In this document: one piece after another, positions 17,112 to 26,615 of the stretch | How positions within the stretch are numbered: the stretch's first letter is position 1 | Layout of the letters: every line of letters begins with the position of its first letter | DNA from: Herbidospora cretacea | GTDB lineage: Bacteria; Actinomycetota; Actinomycetes; Streptosporangiales; Streptosporangiaceae | Assembly: GCF_001570605.1 (NCBI RefSeq) | Contig: NZ_BBXG01000013.1 | Location: 62,001-126,000 of the forward strand | DNA length: 64,000 nucleotides | Reading direction: 5' to 3' | Program-made: the position numbers and the translations under genes | Notes under the pieces: model-generated | Told to the model about the DNA's origin: nothing | Seen by the model: only the letters and a program-made list of their open reading frames with translations | The model's database searches: none

Positions 17112-18667
17112 CATGTGCTGAGTGTCTCTCTGGGTGACAGTCATGACGCCCAGTGCGGCGGCGAGGCAGGCCACCGGGATCGCGGGCAGCACGTAGCGGT
17201 GGTCGAAGTCCAGTGCGGCGATGGGCGCGACGAGCAGGAACGCGGCCGTCGACCATGGCAGCAGCGCCGCCCGCCGCCGACCGATCGAGCCGAGGCCGCC
17301 CAGCAGCAGCACGATGCCGAACAGCGGGCCGTACAGCACCGTGGGATAGGCATAGGCGGAAAGGATGCTGCCGTACGGCTCGACGGAGGACATCCCGCGG
17401 ATGTCGCCGTCGTACTCGGCGCGTACCTTGTCGATCAGCGGGAAGGTCGGCAGCGGCCAGGAGCCGTGCGGGAACGTCAGCGCGGGCGAGACGCGCAGGG
17501 GGTGGCGTATCGGGGTCCACGCGAAGGCGAGCGACGTGTCACGGACGACCGCGCCCAGGTAGTCCAGCGGCTGCGCGACGATGGCGCGCAAGGCGAAGGA
17601 GCGGGCCAGATCGTTGTGGGAGAACCGGTCGCCCGGCAACCGGTTCAGTGAGGCACCCGGGGCCCACACATACTCCGAGGCGGCGTCGACCCGCGTGCCG
17701 TTCGGGCAGAGCCGCGCCTCCTCGGGCAGCGGCTTGATCACCGAGCAGTCGGCGAACGTCATCGTGCGAGCCCACAACGCCACACCGTCCGAACCGCTGA
17801 GCGCGAATCTGCCGTGATGCGCCTGATACCAGCTCGCGTAGCCGGCGAGAGGCAGCAGCCCGGCCACGGCGAGCGCGATCACCTGCCGGCGGCCGGCCCG
17901 CCGGACGATCAGATGGATCAGTACGAGGCCGACCAACGGCACCGCGACCGTTCGGGTGAGCCCGGCCAGCGCCAGCAGGAGGCCGACCACGACGCAAGCG
18001 CGTACCGACGGTGTGGTCCGCCACAGCAGGACGGCCAGCGCGGCCACGACGAGGAAGGTGACCTGGGTGTCGGACAGCACGGCGTGTTCCTGCCTGACGA
18101 ACGCCGGGTGGAACAGCACGGGCAGGGTGGCCAGCGTCGCACCCCACCCCGGAAGCGACCGGCGGCGGAGCACCAAATAGATCATCACAGCCGTGCCGAG
18201 CCCCATGACGTGCTGCACTCCCGCCACGAGTTCGACACTGTGGAACGGCAGCAGCAGCCGCAGGAAGAACGAGTACCCGGCGGGGTGGAACGCCCCGGAC
18301 GGCCGCAGGTGGACGGCGGTGTCCAGGTAGGTGAAGGAGTCGTACCAGTAGAGTTGCGCGGTGTCGTAGCCCAGCATGACGAGGCAGCGAAGCGTCGCCG
18401 CGAGGACGATCACGACGGCGAAGACACCGTGGCCGGTGCCGAAGAACCGGCGGAGGACGGACGGCCTGCCCTGGTCCAGAGTGTGGACAGCCTGGCCGCC
18501 GGCGGTGGAGACGAGCATGTCGAGCCCCCGATCGGGTGCCGGGCGGTTCCCGGCAGAGATGAGGGCAGTCCAGCGATCGATCGATAACCTTGGCGTGACC
18601 ACATCCGGTTATGTCGGCGTTATGCCGCGTCTGGCACGCTGGCGCGATCCGAGATCGAGGAGCTGTC

Positions 18668-19324
18668 GTGCGGGTACTGGTCGCCGAGGACGAGCGCATG
18701 CTCGCCGACTCCATCGGCGAGGGGTTGCGCGCCGAGGCACTCGCCGTCGACATCGCCTACGACGGCGGGGCGGCACTGGAGCGGCTCCGCGTCCACGACT
18801 ACGACGTGCTCATCCTGGACCGCGATCTGCCGGGCGTACACGGTGACGACGTGTGCAGGGCCCTGGTCGCCGACGGCGCGCTGGTGCGCGTCATCATGCT
18901 CACCGCGTCCGGCGACGTGCGCTCCCGGGTGGAGGGCCTGTCCCTCGGCGCCGACGACTACCTGCCCAAGCCGTTCGCCTTCGAGGAACTGGTCGCACGC
19001 GTCCACGCCTTGGGGCGCCGGGTACGGCCGGCCGACCCGCCGATGCTGGAGCGGGCAGGCATCCGCCTGGACTGGGCGCATCGGCAGGTGTTCCGGGACG
19101 GCCGCTACGTGCCGCTCGCCCGCAAGGAGTTCGGCGTGCTGGCCGAGTTGCTGCGCGCCGACGGGGCGGTGGTCTCCACCGAGACTCTGCTGGAGAAGGT
19201 GTGGGACGAGCACATCGACCCGTTCACCAACACCGTGAGGACGACGATGATGAAACTGCGGCGAAAGATCGGCGATCCGGCGGTCATCGAGACCGTCACC
19301 GGAGCCGGGTACCGCATCCCATGA
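18668..19324 (+). CDS. OmpR-family response regulator
   Basis: A 218-residue two-component regulator. The receiver has acidic E8-D9, phosphoacceptor D51 in L-I-L-D-R-D-L-P, T79 and K101 in L-P-K-P-F-A-F. The C-terminal winged helix has the usual L-A-R-K-E-F-G-V-L and R-R-K-I-G segments. GTG 18668 has a GAGGAG site 6 bases upstream. The kinase start overlaps its stop (ATGA). It lies divergent from the membrane glycosyltransferase, a possible target. Confidence 0.9.
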   Translation: MRVLVAEDERMLADSIGEGLRAEALAVDIAYDGGAALERLRVHDYDVLILDRDLPGVHGDDVCRALVADGALVRVIMLTASGDVRSRVEGLSLGADDYLPKPFAFEELVARVHALGRRVRPADPPMLERAGIRLDWAHRQVFRDGRYVPLARKEFGVLAELLRADGAVVSTETLLEKVWDEHIDPFTNTVRTTMMKLRRKIGDPAVIETVTGAGYRIP

Positions 19325-20475
19325 AGACGAGCGTGAGGCTGCGGTTCGCCCTCGTCTGCGGCGCGGTCTTCGTCCTCTCCGGCGCCGTGCTGCTGGGCGC
19401 GATCGCCGTGATCGTCCGGCAGAGCCTGGAACCTCGGGACGGGCTGCGACAGCCCCAGTTCATCCAGGTGGCCGGCCAGTTATATCCGCCCTGGAACCAT
19501 GAGTACTCCGTGGCCCAGCAGCGGGTCGCGCAGGTCAGGCGGGTCTACCAGGGCGACACCATCAAGAACGTCCTCACGGTGGGCGGCCTCGCGCTCCTAG
19601 CGGCCGGCGGCCTCGCCGCCGCGGCCGGCTGGCGCGCCGCCGGCTGGGCGATCCGCCCCGTCAGGTCGGTGACCGAAAGTGCGCGGCGCGTCGCGCAGAG
19701 CCATGACCTCTCCGGCCGCATCGGTCACGACGGACCGGACGACGAGATCAAGGAGCTCGCCGACATCGTCGACGCCGTCCTCGGTCGTCTGGCCCGTTCG
19801 TACGACGGCCAGCGTCGTTTCATCGCCAACGCCTCACACGAGCTGCGCACCCCGCTCACCATCAACCGCACCCTCGTGGACGTGGCGGTCCGGCGGCCTG
19901 ACGCCACCGAGGACGTCAAGCGGCTGGGCGAGTCGCTGCTGGTGGTCAACACCAGGCACGAGCGGCTGATCGACGCGCTGCTCGCCCTGTCGGAGGGTGA
20001 GCGCGCGGTTCTCGACCGGCGTCCCTTCGACCTGGCCGACGTGGTCGAGCACGTGCTGGACCTGGCGGCCAAGGAGGCCGCCGACGCCGAGGTCACCGTG
20101 CACCGGCTGCTGGATCCCGCGCCGACCGCCGGTGAGGCGGTGCTCGTCGAGCGGCTCGCGCAGAACCTCGTGCAGAACGCCATACGGCACAACCATCCCG
20201 GGGGCGAGGTGTGGGTGTCCACCCGTCAGCGGGCCGACCGGGTGGAACTCGTGGTGGCGAACACCGGGCTCCCCGTGCCTCCCTACGAGATCGAGACGAT
20301 CTTCGAGCCGTTCCGGAGACTGCACGGCGACCGGCTGCGCTCCGACCGCGGCAGCGGCCTCGGGCTGTCGATCGTCAAGGTCGTGGCAGAGGCCCACACC
20401 GGCAGCGTGACCGCCACCCCTCGCGAGGAGGGCGGCCTCACCATCGCCGTAGAACTGCCGCACGAGGAGCCGTGA
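19321..20475 (+). CDS. Sensor histidine kinase
   Basis: A 384-residue membrane sensor. Two helices (about 7-32 and 80-105) bracket a short extracytoplasmic loop of about 50 residues. A HAMP-like linker leads to the H-box N-A-S-H-E-L-R-T-P-L (about 174-183). The ATP-binding N-box N-L-V-Q-N-A-I-R-H-N and the G2 box G-S-G-L-G-L-S-I-V-K follow. It phosphorylates the regulator encoded immediately upstream. The signal is unknown; the short sensor loop suggests an envelope stress or membrane cue. Confidence 0.9.
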   Translation: MKTSVRLRFALVCGAVFVLSGAVLLGAIAVIVRQSLEPRDGLRQPQFIQVAGQLYPPWNHEYSVAQQRVAQVRRVYQGDTIKNVLTVGGLALLAAGGLAAAAGWRAAGWAIRPVRSVTESARRVAQSHDLSGRIGHDGPDDEIKELADIVDAVLGRLARSYDGQRRFIANASHELRTPLTINRTLVDVAVRRPDATEDVKRLGESLLVVNTRHERLIDALLALSEGERAVLDRRPFDLADVVEHVLDLAAKEAADAEVTVHRLLDPAPTAGEAVLVERLAQNLVQNAIRHNHPGGEVWVSTRQRADRVELVVANTGLPVPPYEIETIFEPFRRLHGDRLRSDRGSGLGLSIVKVVAEAHTGSVTATPREEGGLTIAVELPHEEP

Positions 20476-20790
20476 GCGTCGACGATCACAACGCCTGCGG
20501 TTCGCCTGGGCGAGTGGGCGGCGCCGTGCCCGCGGGCGCGTCGAGCCTTGAGCTCGGGTGCGGCACCGGGCCGATCCTGCGGCCCCTCGCCGAGCTCGGG
20601 CATCCGGTCCTGGACGTCGACGAATCGCCTGCCGTGCTCGCGCGCATTCGATCCGGCGAGGGACCAGGGAGGTCCACCGGGATGCGCCGCGTATCGACGT
20701 CGTGATGGATCACCACGTCTGCGACCAGACCTGGACGCACGGCTTCGGCCGCCATTTCATCGACGAGAACGAGTCGGCGGCGGATCTGGC
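20472..20790 (+). pseudogene. SAM methyltransferase remnant
   Basis: A GTG at 20472, overlapping the kinase stop, opens a 77-codon frame with SAM motif I (L-E-L-G-C-G-T-G-P-I-L-R-P-L-A-E-L-G, then V-D-E-S) that ends at 20705. From 20704 another frame shows a C-terminal piece (W-T-H-G-F-G-R-H-F-I-D-E-N-E) like the end of class I methyltransferases. About 100 residues between are missing, so the gene is broken. It ends against the duplicated tRNA 3' sequence. Confidence 0.5.
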
Positions 20791-20792
20791 TT

Positions 20793-20838
20793 CAGGTTCG
20801 AATTCTGTCGTCCCCGCCAGTAGTCGCTGGTCGTAAGG
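20793..20838 (+). repeat. Right copy of the tRNA 3' end (candidate att site)
   Basis: Bases 20793-20819 read as a T arm and acceptor 3' side ending CCCCGCCA. They share long runs with tRNA-Pro (CAGGTTC, AAT-CTGTCGTCCC with single changes). The similarity continues past the CCA with GCTGGTCG and TAAGG. No 5' half of a tRNA precedes it. Confidence 0.5.
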
Positions 20839-20868
20839 GGTTGCGGAGTCAATCCGAGACCCCTTTTT
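20835..20868 (+). terminator. Hairpin with T-run after the tRNA-like remnant
   Basis: GGGGT (20837-20841) pairs with ACCCC (20859-20863) and CGGA with TCCG inside the stem. TTTTT follows. It holds the same position as the terminator after tRNA-Pro. Confidence 0.65.
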
Positions 20869-21048
20869 CCGATTTCCGGGAGCCAAGCGGAGAGCCAGAG
20901 GGTTACGCCGCCTTTCTCGAAGACCTTTCCCCGCCCTCGGCGGCTCCTTGATCTCGTGTCGCTGGACGGTTTCGGTCGCGTGCGTGCGGCGTTCGCCCGC
21001 CAGACGCCGGAGACGGCCTTCACGACCCCTGCCTGAGAGCGGACCGGG

Positions 21049-22812
21049 CTATCTGGCCGTGCAGGTGATGGGCGACGGAGTCCCGACGTTTCCGCCGGAC
21101 CAGCCGACCGGGAACGACACCGTCACCGAACCGCCTGGCGGCAGCAGGCCGGTCTGGGTGGCGGTGACCGTGGCTCCCGGCAGGTGGTAGCCGTTCAGCT
21201 GCAGGTAGGTCAGCCCGGTGGGGACCTTGAAGGTGACGGTCCACGAGGTGATGGGCAGCGTTCCCGTGTTGCGCACCGTCAGCTCACCCCACGAGGCCGT
21301 CGTCCACTGGAGAAAGAACCGGATCGTCGCTTCACAGGAGCGCGTCCCCGCGGACGGCGACGGGCTGGGTGACGGGCTGGGTGACGAACTGGCTGACGGA
21401 CTGGGTGACGGTGACGGGCACGGCGAGGCGCTTGGTGACGGCGTCGGGCTGGGTGAGGGCGTCGGGCTTGGTGACGGCGTCGGGCTGGGTGAGGGCGTCG
21501 GGCTTGGTGACGGCGACGGGCTGGGTGATGGCGTCGGGCTGGGTGAGGGGGAGACGCTGGGGGACACCGACGGGCTGGGTGTCGGGGATGGTGACGGGCT
21601 GAACGAAGGGGAGGGGCACGGTGCGGGGCCGCCGGGCGAGGGGGACGGGCTGGCCGGTGGGGAGACCCCTGGGCCGGAGGGTGAGGGCGAAGGGCCGGAG
21701 GGTGAGGGCGAAGTGCCGGATGGTGAGGGCGAGGGGCCGGAGGGGCCGACGGGCGGGATTCGGATGATCAGGTCGTCGCCGGGGATGGGAGTCCCCCGGC
21801 CGTCGCGGTTGCTCGTCGTGACCCAGAGCCAGCCGTCCGGACCGATCGCCACGGTGCGCAGCCGGCCTGGTTGCCCTTGAAGCTCGGCGACCGGGGTGCC
21901 CGCGTTGCCGCCGCTGACCGGCACCGTCCACAGGCGCTTGCCGGCGAGGGCCGCGGCGAAGAGCGTGTTGTTGGCGTAGGCCAGGCCGCTGGGGGACGCC
22001 TCGGGGCCGCTCCAGGTCACCAGGGGGTTGGTGAAGCTTGGGCTGCTGCACGTGCCCTCGCAGGCGGGCCAGCCGTAGTTGTGACCCGGCCGGATGTGGT
22101 TGATCTCGTCGGTGAGGTTCTGGCCGAACTCCGTGGCGTACAGCCGGCCGGCCTGGTCCCAGGCGAGGCCCTGGACATTGCTGTGGCCGTAGCTGTAGAC
22201 CGGTGAGCCGGAGAACGGGTTGTCCGTGGGGACCGCGCCGTCGCGGGTGATGCGCAGGATCTTGCCGGCGAGGGTCGTGCTCTGGGCGTTCGGGGGGTAG
22301 CCCGCGTCGCCGGTGGCGACGTACAGCATGCCGTCGGGGCCGAACGCGATGCGCCCGCCGTTGCGGGACTGGCCCCGGGGGATGCCGGCGAGGATCACCT
22401 GCTGGACCGACGGAGCGCTGAGCCGGAACCGGACCACCCGGTTGTCGGAGGCGGAGCTGATGTACGCGTAGACCCACTGGTCCTGCGCGAACATGGGGGA
22501 GAGGGCGATGCCGAGCAGGCCACCCTCACCTGTGGGGTACACGTTCGGGACCGTGGCCACCTGCACGGGTGAAGTGCCGGGCCGCACCCGCGCGAGGGTC
22601 GCGGTGTCGCGTTCGGAGACCAGGGCGCTGCCGTCGGGGAGGAAGGCCATGCCCCAGGGCACCCGCAGCCCGACAGCGACGACCTGTGCCCGGGAGAAGT
22701 CGAACCCGCCCGTCTCCGCACCCGCGGCGGCGGGCCGGGTCACGACGATCGCCGTGGCGGCGACGACAGCGCAAAGGACGAGGGAGAGTGCCGAGGACAG
22801 GTGCTTGGGCAT
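21049..22812 (-). CDS. Secreted PQQ-dependent sugar dehydrogenase with CBM2-like domain
   Basis: A 587-residue exported protein. Residues 1-32 are a signal peptide. Residues about 38-360 form a six-bladed propeller of the soluble glucose dehydrogenase/aldose dehydrogenase family (V-P-W-G-M-A-F-L-P-D-G, then G-E-G-G-L-L-G-I, R-N-G-G-R-I-A-F-G-P-D-G, Y-S-Y-G-H-S-N-V-Q-G-L). A long Pro-Ser linker (about 365-490) leads to a C-terminal domain of about 95 residues with terminal cysteines and W-T-V-T-F, like family 2 carbohydrate-binding modules. It should oxidise sugars at polysaccharide surfaces with PQQ. No PQQ synthesis genes are in the window. Confidence 0.85.
   Translation of the reverse strand: MPKHLSSALSLVLCAVVAATAIVVTRPAAAGAETGGFDFSRAQVVAVGLRVPWGMAFLPDGSALVSERDTATLARVRPGTSPVQVATVPNVYPTGEGGLLGIALSPMFAQDQWVYAYISSASDNRVVRFRLSAPSVQQVILAGIPRGQSRNGGRIAFGPDGMLYVATGDAGYPPNAQSTTLAGKILRITRDGAVPTDNPFSGSPVYSYGHSNVQGLAWDQAGRLYATEFGQNLTDEINHIRPGHNYGWPACEGTCSSPSFTNPLVTWSGPEASPSGLAYANNTLFAAALAGKRLWTVPVSGGNAGTPVAELQGQPGRLRTVAIGPDGWLWVTTSNRDGRGTPIPGDDLIIRIPPVGPSGPSPSPSGTSPSPSGPSPSPSGPGVSPPASPSPSPGGPAPCPSPSFSPSPSPTPSPSVSPSVSPSPSPTPSPSPSPSPSPTPSPSPTPSPSPTPSPSPTPSPSASPCPSPSPSPSASSSPSPSPSPSPSAGTRSCEATIRFFLQWTTASWGELTVRNTGTLPITSWTVTFKVPTGLTYLQLNGYHLPGATVTATQTGLLPPGGSVTVSFPVGWSGGNVGTPSPITCTAR
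21352..21745. repeat. Low-complexity repeat coding for the Pro-Ser linker
   Basis: Hexa- to twelve-base units of the type GACGGGCTGGGT/GACGGCGTCGGGCTGGGT repeat through this stretch and code on the minus strand for P-S-P-S-P-T runs. Unit length varies, and there are no spacers, so it is not a CRISPR. Confidence 0.85.
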
Positions 22813-23185
22813 CACACGCTCCGGGGCGGGATGGGGCTGCCGGCTCGCCCTCCATCGAAAACGCCGGCCGCGCCCGGAGCAATCATCGGGTCGGGTGCCC
22901 GCCCGCCCATCTGCGCGTATGCCAGGGGCCGCCCACCGGGACGGGAAAGTTTCACGACCCGGCGCGAGGCGCCGTGGCTCGGCGGCACTCTGCCGCCGTC
23001 GAGCGGCCGGCGCTCGCCTGTGAACGTCGGGGTCGTCGGCTGACGAGCGCTGCGGTGACCTGTCACCCGGTCTGCCGGCCATGATCTCCGACGTCCTGAG
23101 CCGGAGGCTACGCGACCTGGCCGGGCACTCCCTGTCCCATGCGAAAGGGCGCCCCGCGAGTCGCGGGGCGCCCTTCTCGGTTCGG
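22813..23185. other. Non-coding gap with one terminator
   Basis: These 373 bases hold the promoter side of the sugar dehydrogenase gene (minus strand) and a long hairpin at 23145-23175. I find no convincing gene on either strand. Confidence 0.6.
23145..23175 (-). terminator. 15-bp perfect hairpin after the GH92 gene
   Basis: AAGGGCGCCCCGCGA (23145-23159) and TCGCGGGGCGCCCTT (23161-23175) are exact reverse complements around one base, 10 bases past the mannosidase stop. There is no long T-run. Confidence 0.75.
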
Positions 23186-26100
23186 TCAGCGGAACGCCCA
23201 GGTGAACAGGTGCAGGGCTCCGTTGGCCGAGGGGCCGAAGGTGATGCTCTTGAGCTTCTTCGCCGGGTTCAGCGCGATCGGCTGGGCGGCGAACACGTGG
23301 GCGGGGATGGGTTGCATGGCCCACGAGCCGCCGTACAGGCGATAGGGGCTGGAGGCGATGATCTGGTTGCCGTACTGGGGGGAGCCGCCGCCGTAGCTGA
23401 GCAGCCAGTCGCTCATGCCGAGCCTGGCGGTGGTCGTGGTGCCGTCGGTGTAGGTGAGCGTCGCGTCCACCTCGGGGTAGCCGCCGGTGCCGGCGCCGAG
23501 GAAGGCGATCTGGGTGGCGCCGGTGGGGGCGGCGACATTTAGGGGTTTGACGCCGGGCAGGATGTCGTCCCACTCGCCGGGGGCGCGGTTCGGCCAGGTG
23601 AAGGTGAAGCCGTTCCAGTTGACCGCCGCGCCGGGGGTGAGGCCGGCCGCGGCGAGCCCCTGGGCGGAGTAGCTGAAGTTCGCGCCGTCCACGTTGGCGC
23701 TGCCGGGCTTGGTGTCGTCGCCGATGCTGGCGTTGTTGTGGTGCCAGGCGGGGGTGCCCGGTTTGGCGACGTTCACGCGGATGCCGGCGCTCACCTGGCC
23801 GGAGCCGATGATCGGGATGCTGATCATGCCGAGCGGGGTGCCGGCGGGCACGGTCACGGTGATCCGCTGTGAGGCGGCGGCGCCCGCCGCCGGGGTGAGG
23901 GTGCCGCTGATCGGGGCGACGGAGATGCCCGGCGGGGGCTTGGCCTCCCAGCGCACCGACGCGGTTGCCTTGCCGGTCGAGCGGGCGGTGATCGTGGTCT
24001 CGAACGTCCTGCCGGGCTCGGCCGGGCCGCTGCCGGGGTTCAGGCCGAGCAGCACCGGCTTGGCGCCCTCGTTGAAGGCGGGGGGCGCGTCGGCGGCGGT
24101 CGAGCCGAAGGCGGTGTTCGGGACGGTCGAGGTGGTGAAGTCGAGCCGGCCGCCGCGCTGCGCGATCGACTCCGGCACCCACGCCTTCGTGGTGGCCACG
24201 CCGTTGACCTTCAGGGTCCTGACGTAGCGGTTGGCGGAGTTCGGGGCGTTGACGACCAGGTCGCCGGCCGGGCGCTTGATCGTGATCGAGTCGAACAGCG
24301 GCGTGTTGACCAGCAGTTCGGCCCTGCCGGGGATGGCCGGGAACAGGCCGATCGCCGACCAGACGTACCAGGAGCCCATCGCGCCGAGGTCGTCGTTGCC
24401 GACCAGGCCGTCCGGGGCCGAGGAGAACAGTTCCTTCTGGACCCGCCGGACCAGGTCCTGAGTCTTGTACGGCTGACCCGCCCACGCGTACAGCCACGGC
24501 GTGGCGGCCGACGGTTCGTTGCCGAGGTAGGCGTACGGCTGGTTCGGGCCCGCGTTGAGGACCTTGAAGAAGCCGTCCAGGCGGGCGGCCGCCGCCGCGT
24601 CGCCGCCCATGGAGTCGAACAGGCCGCGCACGTTGTGCGGCACCAGCCAGTGGTACTGCGCGCCGTTGCCCTCGATGTAGGAGTTCATCGTGCCCGGGTC
24701 GAACGGCGACCGGAACGCGCCGTCGGCCATCTTCGGCTGGATCCAGGTGTTGGCCGGGTTGTACGTGGCCTGCCAGGCCTGGGCGCGCTTCATGAACTCG
24801 CCCGCCAGCGCGGTGTCGCCCAGGCGGGCGGCCAGCTGGGCGATGCCGAAGTCGGCGATGCCGTACTCCAGGGTGGTCGACACGTCCATGGGGACGTGGC
24901 CCTTGGCCATGAAGTCGGCGTTGCCGGGGCGCTGGTCGTAGCCGAGCTGCGGGTGGCCGATGTCCTTGGGGCCCACCCGGCGGGCCGACTCGGCCATCGC
25001 CTTCAGGGCGGAGGCGGCGTCGAAGTCGCGGGCGCCGAAGGCGTACATGCTGGACAGGATCGAGTGGAACGGGTCGCCGACCATGACGCCGGTGATCGCG
25101 TTCTGGTGGGACCAGCGGTCCCAGACGTTGCCGACCGACTGGGCGTTGGCGTACATGGACTGGGCGATGTCGCTGGCGACGTCGGGGGCGAGCAGGGCCA
25201 GGAGCTGGACCTCGCTGCGGTAGATGTCCCAGCCGGAGAACGTCGCGTAGTGGTGCCGTCCCGGCGAGACCTTGTACGTCTGGCCGTTCATGCCCGTGTA
25301 GGCGCCGTCGACGTCGTCGAAGACGTAGGGCTGGAGCAGCGCGTGGTAGAGGTTGCTGTAGAAGGTGCGCTGCTGCTCGGCGGTGCCGCCGGTGACCTTG
25401 ACCTGGCCGAGCCGGGTGTTCCAGAGGGCCCGTGCCTTCGCGGCGACCTGGTCGACGCCGTCCTGGCCGATCTCGGCGGCCAGGTTGGCCTTCGCGCCGG
25501 CCAGGCTCACGTAGGACAGGCCCACCCGCATCTGGACCGGCCTGGCCGGGTCGAACTCCAGGTACGCGCCGGAGCCGGGCCCGTTCACCGAGATGTCGCC
25601 GGGGGTGACCACCTCGGCGTTGGCGACCTTCGCCTCCGACGCGTTCCGCACGGCCGCGCCGCCCGGTGTGACGGTGCCGTCCTTCCACGTGCCGTAGCCG
25701 AGGATCGGCTGGTCGAACGTGGCGTGGAAGTACACCTTGTACCGCATCGGCGGGCCGCAGAAACCGCCCGTCTGCACCCAGCCGGTGACGGTGTTGCCGC
25801 TGATCCTGGTCTCGCCGTCGTCCACGCCGTTGACCGAGCCGCTGGTGTTCAGCAGCAGCGTGCCGGGCTTGCCGGCCGGGAAGCCGAAGCGGGCCACGCC
25901 CCCGCGCGTGCTCGCCGACAGCTCGGTCTTGATCCCAGTGTCGAGGACGGAGCTGTAGAAGCCGGGGGCGGCCTTCTCGTTCTCGTGCCGATACGTCTGG
26001 ACGTAGTCACCGCCATGGGTGGCGGGCGAGCGGCCGATCCGGCCGGAGATCGGGATCACCGGGAAGTCCTGCGCGCCGGTGCACCCGGGCCCGGAGATGT

Positions 26101-26407
26101 GGGTCATCGAGAACCCGCGCAGGCGGTTGTCCTCCCACGCGTAGCCGCCCCCGGCGTTCTCCATCGTGTCGGGGCTCCACTGCATCATGCCGAACGGCAC
26201 GACCGCGCCGGGGAAGTTCATCCCCGCGCCGCCGCCGTGGCCGAAGTCGGCGGCGCCCGCCTTGGTGCCGAGGAACGGGTTGACCAGTGCGGCCACGTCG
26301 CTGACCGGGGTGGGCACGGTGTCGGCCGTGTTCTCGGCCATCGCGCCCGCCGGCAATGCCATCGCCGCGAGAAGCGCGGCGACGGTCGGTGCTGACCATA
26401 TGGACAA
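23186..26407 (-). CDS. Secreted GH92 family alpha-mannosidase
   Basis: A 1073-residue exported glycosidase. The signal peptide covers about 1-24. The N-terminal beta-sandwich (N-P-F-L-G-T ... G-M-M-Q-W-S-P-D-T) and the (alpha/alpha)6 catalytic domain (F-S-G-W-D-I-Y-R-S-E; D-V-S-T-T-L-E-Y; G-N-D-D-L-G-A-M-G-S-W-Y-V-W) have the GH92 landmarks, including the acidic residues of this calcium-dependent inverting exo-mannosidase family. After about residue 740 come an Ig-like domain and a jelly-roll NPCBM-like domain. It trims mannose from glycans outside the cell. TTG 26407 has a GGAGGG site 5 bases upstream. Confidence 0.92.
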   Translation of the reverse strand: MSIWSAPTVAALLAAMALPAGAMAENTADTVPTPVSDVAALVNPFLGTKAGAADFGHGGGAGMNFPGAVVPFGMMQWSPDTMENAGGGYAWEDNRLRGFSMTHISGPGCTGAQDFPVIPISGRIGRSPATHGGDYVQTYRHENEKAAPGFYSSVLDTGIKTELSASTRGGVARFGFPAGKPGTLLLNTSGSVNGVDDGETRISGNTVTGWVQTGGFCGPPMRYKVYFHATFDQPILGYGTWKDGTVTPGGAAVRNASEAKVANAEVVTPGDISVNGPGSGAYLEFDPARPVQMRVGLSYVSLAGAKANLAAEIGQDGVDQVAAKARALWNTRLGQVKVTGGTAEQQRTFYSNLYHALLQPYVFDDVDGAYTGMNGQTYKVSPGRHHYATFSGWDIYRSEVQLLALLAPDVASDIAQSMYANAQSVGNVWDRWSHQNAITGVMVGDPFHSILSSMYAFGARDFDAASALKAMAESARRVGPKDIGHPQLGYDQRPGNADFMAKGHVPMDVSTTLEYGIADFGIAQLAARLGDTALAGEFMKRAQAWQATYNPANTWIQPKMADGAFRSPFDPGTMNSYIEGNGAQYHWLVPHNVRGLFDSMGGDAAAAARLDGFFKVLNAGPNQPYAYLGNEPSAATPWLYAWAGQPYKTQDLVRRVQKELFSSAPDGLVGNDDLGAMGSWYVWSAIGLFPAIPGRAELLVNTPLFDSITIKRPAGDLVVNAPNSANRYVRTLKVNGVATTKAWVPESIAQRGGRLDFTTSTVPNTAFGSTAADAPPAFNEGAKPVLLGLNPGSGPAEPGRTFETTITARSTGKATASVRWEAKPPPGISVAPISGTLTPAAGAAASQRITVTVPAGTPLGMISIPIIGSGQVSAGIRVNVAKPGTPAWHHNNASIGDDTKPGSANVDGANFSYSAQGLAAAGLTPGAAVNWNGFTFTWPNRAPGEWDDILPGVKPLNVAAPTGATQIAFLGAGTGGYPEVDATLTYTDGTTTTARLGMSDWLLSYGGGSPQYGNQIIASSPYRLYGGSWAMQPIPAHVFAAQPIALNPAKKLKSITFGPSANGALHLFTWAFR

Positions 26408-26615
26408 AGTGCCCTCCGTTATTCAGGTGATCACAGAGAGGAAACGCGGATGTGAGCTGACACGTCAATTGGCAGAAATGGCGGTCACAAGTTGCCAATA
26501 CACGTATTTGCTGGTCACGGGCTTGCGAGCAGAGATGGCCGAAAATAGGGGTTGGCCGCCGGAGGCGCGGCTGGGCACATTCGGCGAAACACCTCTCAGG
26601 AATCGGGATTCGCGG
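26408..26615. promoter_or_regulatory. Divergent promoter region with ATTGGCA inverted repeat
   Basis: This AT-richer spacer separates the mannosidase from the first gene of the cluster. ATTGGCA (26468-26474) and TGCCAAT (26493-26499) are exact reverse complements 18 bases apart and could bind a dimeric regulator. No regulator is assigned. Confidence 0.35.

Larger units (their letters stand above)
20706..21048. other. Region with no intact gene
   Basis: This 343-base stretch holds the tail of the methyltransferase remnant, the second tRNA 3'-end copy, a hairpin terminator and then unassigned sequence up to the stop of the sugar dehydrogenase gene at 21049. I see no credible open frame with a ribosome site. 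Confidence 0.6.

Noticed and set aside
20757-21023. Minus-strand peptide with G-R-Q-N-S-N-L-K-P
   Set aside because: It is the same kind of artefact over the tRNA-like remnant. It was useful only as a pointer to that remnant.
21352-21745. Repeat tract as a CRISPR array
   Set aside because: Units are contiguous, vary in length and code for a Pro-Ser linker. There are no spacers and no cas genes.
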